In this document: positions 32,096 through 36,000 of the stretch, piece by piece | How positions within the stretch are numbered: position 1 is the stretch's first letter | Layout: each line of letters begins with the position of its first letter | NCBI GenBank assembly: GCA_003649615.1 | Contig: QMSI01000007.1 | Span: 1 to 36,000 of the forward strand | DNA length: 36,000 nucleotides | Source of the DNA: Thermoprotei archaeon | GTDB taxonomy: Archaea > Thermoproteota > Methanomethylicia > Nezhaarchaeales > B40-G2 | Direction of reading: 5' to 3' | The notes under the pieces: model-generated | Told to the model about the DNA's origin: nothing | The model's database searches: none | Seen by the model: the letters and a program-made list of their open reading frames with translations, nothing else | Position numbers and translations under genes: made by a program

Positions 32096-33022
32096 TTGAA
32101 GGTCAAAGTATCTTCGCCGGCTAGACTCCACTTCGGTATCTTAAACCCCTCAGAGCTTGAGGGTAGAGGTTACGGCTCAGTAGGGTTAGCGATAGATAGG
32201 CCTCGCACAGTTGTGGAAGCTGAGCCTTACGGGGAGGTTAAGGCAGAGGGCCTAAGAACCGAGGATGCTGAAAACTTCGCTAGGAAAATAACTTCAACCC
32301 TAGGTTTGCGCGGGGTTAAGCTAAAGGTTTTATCGATAGCGCCTGTCCATGTAGGTTTAGGTTCTTCTACTCAGCTAGCGCTGTCCATAGCGATGGCCAC
32401 AGCAAAGGCTCATAAATTAGACCTCGATCCTCTTGAAGCTTCTATCGTCATGGGTAGAGGTACTAGGTCTGGGGTAGGTACCTATGCTTTCAAGCATGGA
32501 GGCTTCATAGTTGATGGAGGTAGAGGAGCCAACACTTCCTTCCCACCCTTAATCTTTAACCACCCCTTCCCAGAGGAATGGTCCTTCATAGTAGCTATCC
32601 CTAAGGGTCTAGGGCTCCATGGAGGTGGAGAAGCTGAGGCCTTTAGGTCTCTTAAACCTCCCAAGGAACTGATCTATAGAGCTAGCTACGTCATCCTCCT
32701 GAAACTTATACCAGCCTTACTGGAACACGACTTCGAAAGCTTCAGCAAATGGTTAACAGAGTTGCAGCAAATCGTGGGAAGCATGTTCTCCCCTGCTCAA
32801 GGAGGAGTCTACGGAAAACCTTCGCAGGAAGCGATAGAAGCTTTGATGTCGCTGGGCATTAAAGGCGTTGGGCAAAGCTCCTGGGGGCCATCGGTCTACG
32901 GCTTAGTTGAAACCAAGAAAGCGGAGGAGTTACTCGATGAGGCTGAAAGAGCGCTTAGTAAGGCTGAAGTCTTTCTAGCTCACCCCGATAACGTTGGAGC
33001 TAGGGTAGAGGTGGAAGGGTGA
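32096..33022 (+). CDS. Beta-ribofuranosylaminobenzene 5'-phosphate synthase
   Basis: First committed step of methanopterin biosynthesis: joins 4-hydroxybenzoate or 4-aminobenzoate to PRPP with loss of CO2 and pyrophosphate. GHMP-kinase fold: N-terminal SSPARLHFG, glycine-rich loop PVHVGLGSSTQLALS (residues about 84-98), VGTYAFKHGGFIVDGG, and a C-terminal SSWGPSVYG. The TTG start lies 83 bp from hypD. CTTTAAAC near 32061-32070 may be its TATA element. It overlaps the DHPS-like gene by 4 bp (GTGA), so the two are coupled. It supplies the C1 carrier needed by the cdh complex. Confidence 0.93.
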   Translation: MKVKVSSPARLHFGILNPSELEGRGYGSVGLAIDRPRTVVEAEPYGEVKAEGLRTEDAENFARKITSTLGLRGVKLKVLSIAPVHVGLGSSTQLALSIAMATAKAHKLDLDPLEASIVMGRGTRSGVGTYAFKHGGFIVDGGRGANTSFPPLIFNHPFPEEWSFIVAIPKGLGLHGGGEAEAFRSLKPPKELIYRASYVILLKLIPALLEHDFESFSKWLTELQQIVGSMFSPAQGGVYGKPSQEAIEALMSLGIKGVGQSSWGPSVYGLVETKKAEELLDEAERALSKAEVFLAHPDNVGARVEVEG

Positions 33023-33888
33023 GGATCTACGCTAAGCTAGCTGGTGTAGAGGTAGGCGACGGATGCTCAGTCAAGATAGTGGGGGTCATCAACGTGAGCC
33101 CCGAGTCTTTCTATAAAGGTTCGGTTAAAACAGGCCGTGACGAGGTAGCAAGGGCAGCACTTCAACTGGCGGAGGAGGGCGCTAATATCATAGATATTGG
33201 CGCTAAGTCAACCGCTCCTTACCTAGACACAGGCATACCGCTCGAAGAAGAGGCTAGAAGAATGGTGGAAGCTGTGAAAGCAGTGAAGGATGTCGTCGAT
33301 AAACCCGTATCGGCAGATACCACGAGCAGTATAGTGGCTGAAAGAGCGCTGAGCGTTGGGGCGGAGATAATCAATGATGTCTCAGGGCTTAAAGGAGATC
33401 CTCGAATGGCTAGGGTAGTGGCTGATCACCACGCTGCATTGATAATCTCAGCTAGAGAAGCAATACCGACAAGAGGCATGCCGGTGACAAGAGTGATCGC
33501 AGCTCTCAAGGAAAGCCTACAAATGGCTTCGTTGGCAGGCGTAGAGGAGGAAGCAATAGTCGTAGATCCAGCTATAGGTTTCTTTAGACACACGGAGCAT
33601 CCTTGGTATCTATGGGACTGCGAAATTATCGTCGGGCTTAAAAGAATTAGAGAGGAGTTAAAGAGACCTATATGTATCGGAGTGTCGAGAAAGTCCTTCA
33701 TAGGTGCATTGCTAGGTAGAGAAAAACCTGAGGAGAGGCTTTACGGATCCCTCTCCTCCACAGCCATAGCCGTGTATAACGGAGCAGATCTAGTCAGGAC
33801 ACATGATGTAGCAGCCACGCTGGACGCGGTGAGAATGGCTGAGTTTTTAAGAAAAGCTTCACTTGGGACCTCTATAAACCACATATAG
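33019..33888 (+). CDS. Dihydropteroate-synthase-like protein of pterin biosynthesis
   Basis: TIM-barrel DHPS family: GVINVSPESFYKGS (residues about 22-35), IDIGAKSTAP, SADTTSSIVAERAL, IINDVSGLKGDP, VDPAIGFF and IGVSRKSFIG. Archaeal DHPS-like proteins of this type are candidates for condensing the dihydropterin with beta-RFA-P in methanopterin synthesis. The translational overlap with beta-RFAP synthase supports that here (inference). The GTG start lies within the overlap. Length is typical. Confidence 0.9.
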   Translation: MRIYAKLAGVEVGDGCSVKIVGVINVSPESFYKGSVKTGRDEVARAALQLAEEGANIIDIGAKSTAPYLDTGIPLEEEARRMVEAVKAVKDVVDKPVSADTTSSIVAERALSVGAEIINDVSGLKGDPRMARVVADHHAALIISAREAIPTRGMPVTRVIAALKESLQMASLAGVEEEAIVVDPAIGFFRHTEHPWYLWDCEIIVGLKRIREELKRPICIGVSRKSFIGALLGREKPEERLYGSLSSTAIAVYNGADLVRTHDVAATLDAVRMAEFLRKASLGTSINHI

Positions 33889-33929
33889 GTTTAAGCCTTC
33901 GCCCCCTAAATCATCACTGGTGAACTGCC

Positions 33930-34691
33930 TTGGCCGGAAGGCTTGAAGGTAAGGTGGCAATAGTTACAGCCTCAGCAGGTGCAGGTATAGGTCAAGCTAC
34001 CGTTAGAAGGCTGGCTAGTGAAGGAGCATACTTGGTAGTGTCCGACATCCATGAAGGTAGGGCCATGAAGGTGGCTGAGGACTTAAAGTCTAAGGGGTAT
34101 AGGGCAATAGCCATACCCTGTGACGTATCACGCCGCGACCAAGTTGAGGAGTTGGTAAAGGGCACAGTGAAGGAATATGGTAGGGTAGATATCCTAGTTA
34201 ATAACGCCGGGGTGAATAAGCCTAAGCCCGTCTTGGAGATGGACGAAGAGTCTTGGGATTATATAGTTAACGTGAACCTGAAAGGCGTATTCCTTTGCTG
34301 TAAAGCCGTGTTACCCTTCATGCTTAAGCAGCGCTATGGCAGGATCATAAACGTATCCTCGGTGTATGCATGGATGCCTACTAGGCACGGCGATGCTTGC
34401 TACGCAGCCACTAAGGCAGGCATACTCGCCTTTACTCGCTGCTTAGCTCTCGAGGTAGCCGGCACAGGAGTAACGGTAAACGCAGTGGCTCCTGGCTTAA
34501 TACCACATCCATACATGGTTAAAGTATACCCGGAGGAAGTGCTTAGAGAACTTGAATCGCAGATCCCCTTAGGAAGAGGTGGAAGACCTGAGGAAGTAGC
34601 TAGCGTTATAGCCTTCTTAGCTAGTGACGATGCTAACTACATAACAGGAGAGACCATATGCGTTAGTGGAGGATGGTACTTCAAGGCTTAG
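33930..34691 (+). CDS. Short-chain dehydrogenase/reductase
   Basis: Classical SDR of 253 residues. The cofactor motif is TASAGAGIG (residues 13-21, a variant of TGxxxGIG). NNAG is at 91-94; catalytic Ser143 or Ser144, Tyr158 and Lys162 (CYAATKAG) are present; the end has ITGETICVSGG. Asp at the end of strand 2 (VVSDIHEG) suggests NAD(H) preference. Substrate unknown. TTG start. It follows the pterin genes by 41 bp, so a pterin or carbohydrate role is possible but unproven. Overlaps the convergent small gene by 11 bp. Confidence 0.92.
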   Translation: MAGRLEGKVAIVTASAGAGIGQATVRRLASEGAYLVVSDIHEGRAMKVAEDLKSKGYRAIAIPCDVSRRDQVEELVKGTVKEYGRVDILVNNAGVNKPKPVLEMDEESWDYIVNVNLKGVFLCCKAVLPFMLKQRYGRIINVSSVYAWMPTRHGDACYAATKAGILAFTRCLALEVAGTGVTVNAVAPGLIPHPYMVKVYPEEVLRELESQIPLGRGGRPEEVASVIAFLASDDANYITGETICVSGGWYFKA

Positions 34692-35010
34692 CTCCACTCG
34701 CGTAGGCGGTGAGCTTCTTTAAGGCTTCCTTAAACCCCTTGGGCAAGGTTTTGCGGTCAACATTCAGACTTCTACAAATAGAAGATATAATCTGCTCCTC
34801 CAAGAAACTTGAGGCCCCCTTAAAAATCTCAGTAATACAATCAGCTAAACACACAATTTTCTCCGGGTCAGTTAATTCATCACGCTTAACGTTAAACTTC
34901 GCCTCACAATAATAATACACTACCCGATACACGCTCTCCCCGAAGAGCTGTAGGGCATAGTCTATGGCCTTAAGCACGGCTTCGCGAAGATCCTCTTTCT
35001 CTTTGGCCAT
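34681..35010 (-). CDS. DUF3227/NitrOD5-like small helical protein
   Basis: 109-residue all-helical protein: LKAIDYALQLFGESVYRVVY, YYCEAKFNVKRDEL, then EKIVCLADCITEIFKGASSF and EEQIISSICRSLN. This pattern (helical pair, aromatic YYY, then F-L-E-x2-I-I) resembles the archaeal DUF3227/NitrOD5 group, of unknown function. ATG at 35010. A TATA-like AATATTATAATT on the minus strand lies about 25-40 bp upstream, so the transcript may be leaderless. Confidence 0.65.
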   Translation of the reverse strand: MAKEKEDLREAVLKAIDYALQLFGESVYRVVYYYCEAKFNVKRDELTDPEKIVCLADCITEIFKGASSFLEEQIISSICRSLNVDRKTLPKGFKEALKKLTAYASGAKP

Positions 35011-35116
35011 TAAAGTTCTATTCTTAATAACCTGAATTATAATATTTACTGTTTTTTGGTATCTATGAAAGTAACCTTAAATAAAGTTCTCATCTGGCTA
35101 ACGCAGGGGCACAGAT

Positions 35117-35539
35117 ATGAAAAGGGTTTACCCTACCGCTCCTCTCGTAGGAGTAGGTGTTTTAGTTTTAGATGGAGATAGGATCTTGATGATTAGGAGG
35201 AGAGGAGAGCCCGACGTGGGGCTCTGGACCATTCCAGGAGGCCTAGTAGAGCTGGGTGAAAAAGTTGAAGACGCCGCTGTAAGGGAAGTGGAGGAGGAGA
35301 CAGGGATTAAGGTTAAGCTAAAGAGGCTTCTAGACGTGGTCAACAAGATAGTCCTAGATGAAGATGGGAGAGTTAAGTATCATTTCGTCATCGTCGACTT
35401 TCTGGGAGAACCTTTAAACCTTCAGGTAAAACCTTCCCCTGAAGTGCTAGACGCAGCTTGGGTTAAGCTAAGCGATCTACAAACCATGCCTATAACGAGT
35501 ACTCTAAGAGAACTATTAACAAAACATGGCTACCTCTAA
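35117..35539 (+). CDS. Nudix hydrolase
   Basis: 140-residue Nudix domain protein. The box GGLVELGEKVEDAAVREVEE, continuing ETGIKV (residues about 34-59), carries the Glu residues that bind magnesium. The fold start is ILMIRRRGEPDVGLWTIPGG. Likely hydrolyses a nucleoside diphosphate-linked substrate such as ADP-ribose or an oxidised nucleotide. ATG at 35117 has no clear SD and an A/T-rich stretch upstream. The convergent gene begins 12 bp after its stop. Confidence 0.92.
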   Translation: MKRVYPTAPLVGVGVLVLDGDRILMIRRRGEPDVGLWTIPGGLVELGEKVEDAAVREVEEETGIKVKLKRLLDVVNKIVLDEDGRVKYHFVIVDFLGEPLNLQVKPSPEVLDAAWVKLSDLQTMPITSTLRELLTKHGYL

Positions 35540-35550
35540 CCATGAAGCAT

Positions 35551-36000
35551 TTAGGGCTTAAACTCTCCTTTAACTACTCCAACCTCCTCCCTTTCCCTCT
35601 CCGTAGCTTTAAAGACCTCTTCCAGTACCTTTGCCTCCTCTTCACCGAACACTACTCCTCTACGGGAACACATTCGTCTAGCAGTCTCCACCGCGCTTTG
35701 CAACCTAAGCTCTACTGGACGTTTACCTAAGCTCAGAGCCCAGATGGTGAAGCTGGGGACATCTTGAGTTATGAAGCCATGTATATGGGAGCCCACCCCT
35801 ACTTTGACCCCCGTGTAGATATAAGTGCCTATACTAGTCTTTACATGGTCAGCTATGAAGCAGCCTAGCTTGAGCAGCCCTGTATCTACAGGTCTTCCTC
35901 CCTCTTTCACCTTCACCGTCCCGTAGGTATTCTTAAGGTCAGAGTTAGTGGTCCCTGCCGCTAAGTTAACCCATTCCCCTATGTAGGAGTGGCCTAGGAA
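35551..36000 (-). CDS. Sugar nucleotidyltransferase, C-terminal left-handed beta-helix part (5' end outside window)
   Basis: The minus-strand frame is open to the window edge (28 more codons beyond a GTG at 35916), so the gene starts outside. The visible part has LbH hexapeptide repeats in GlmU style: LGHSYIGEWVNLAAGTTNSD, KNTYGTVKVK, DTGLLKLGCFIADHVKTSIG and TYIYTGVKVGVGSHIHG, then a helical C-terminus (ETARRMCSRRG, EVFKATERERE). Related archaeal proteins are bifunctional sugar-1-phosphate nucleotidyltransferases or acetyltransferases. The missing N-terminal half is needed to choose. Confidence 0.85.
   Translation of the reverse strand, partial: FLGHSYIGEWVNLAAGTTNSDLKNTYGTVKVKEGGRPVDTGLLKLGCFIADHVKTSIGTYIYTGVKVGVGSHIHGFITQDVPSFTIWALSLGKRPVELRLQSAVETARRMCSRRGVVFGEEEAKVLEEVFKATEREREEVGVVKGEFKP

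Overview
The window reads as a chromosomal segment of an anaerobic archaeon, most likely a thermophilic or deep-branching Thermoproteota/TACK-type lineage (inference). The evidence is an archaeal five-subunit CO dehydrogenase/acetyl-CoA synthase (CODH/ACS) cluster, two tetrahydromethanopterin-type biosynthesis genes, a geranylgeranyl-reductase-family gene, TATA-box promoters, many TTG and GTG starts preceded by strong Shine-Dalgarno (SD) sequences, and some genes that look leaderless. No rRNA, tRNA, CRISPR array or insertion sequence was recognised.

Region 1 (1-7.3 kb) is the cdh cluster: cdhA (5' end outside the window), cdhB, cdhC, a previously overlooked 47-codon ORF, cdhD and cdhE. Together they encode the central complex of the archaeal Wood-Ljungdahl pathway. 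Region 2 (7.3-10 kb) holds an MFS transporter, a radical SAM enzyme and a 59-codon cooT-like nickel-protein gene.

Region 3 (10-20.5 kb) is an accessory metal/iron-sulfur block. It has an Mrp/NBP35 ATPase, a decayed secreted-protein pseudogene, a tryptophan-rich ORF broken by an in-frame TGA, a DUF5320-like small protein, a DUF134 regulator, a metallo-beta-lactamase-fold protein, a tandem NifX-domain protein, two MinD/ferredoxin ATPases, a zinc ribbon, a feoA-feoA-feoB operon and a DtxR-family regulator. Four places in this block carry copies of one palindrome, TGTGC-N4-GCACA, next to promoters. This suggests a single regulon linking Mrp, the Trp-rich/DUF5320 pair, the NifX-MinD-MinD operon and the dtxR/feo intergenic region. 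The feo side of that intergenic region has a different, DtxR/IdeR-like operator (TTAGGC...GCCTAA).

Region 4 (20.5-29.1 kb) is mixed: a DUF169 protein, two histone-deacetylase-fold proteins, another MFS transporter, a YrdC/Sua5 protein, a geranylgeranyl-reductase-family flavoprotein, a secreted helical protein with a His/Gly-rich tail next to a membrane-anchored winged-helix protein, and a SixA phosphatase. Region 5 (29.1-36 kb) contains a small zinc protein beside a SPASM-type radical SAM enzyme, hypC and hypD, beta-RFAP synthase overlapping a dihydropteroate-synthase-like gene, a short-chain dehydrogenase, a DUF3227-like protein, a Nudix hydrolase and the 3' part of a sugar-nucleotidyltransferase-like gene cut by the window end.

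The genes fit together as C1 and acetyl-CoA metabolism (cdh), its pterin carrier (beta-RFAP synthase and the DHPS-like protein), nickel-enzyme maturation (CooT, HypC, HypD) and iron supply with Fe-S assembly (Feo, Mrp, NifX/MinD). The best candidates for something undescribed are the shared-palindrome regulon with its small Trp/Pro-rich proteins, and the short beta-rich motif repeated across the cdhC/orf47/cdhD junctions.
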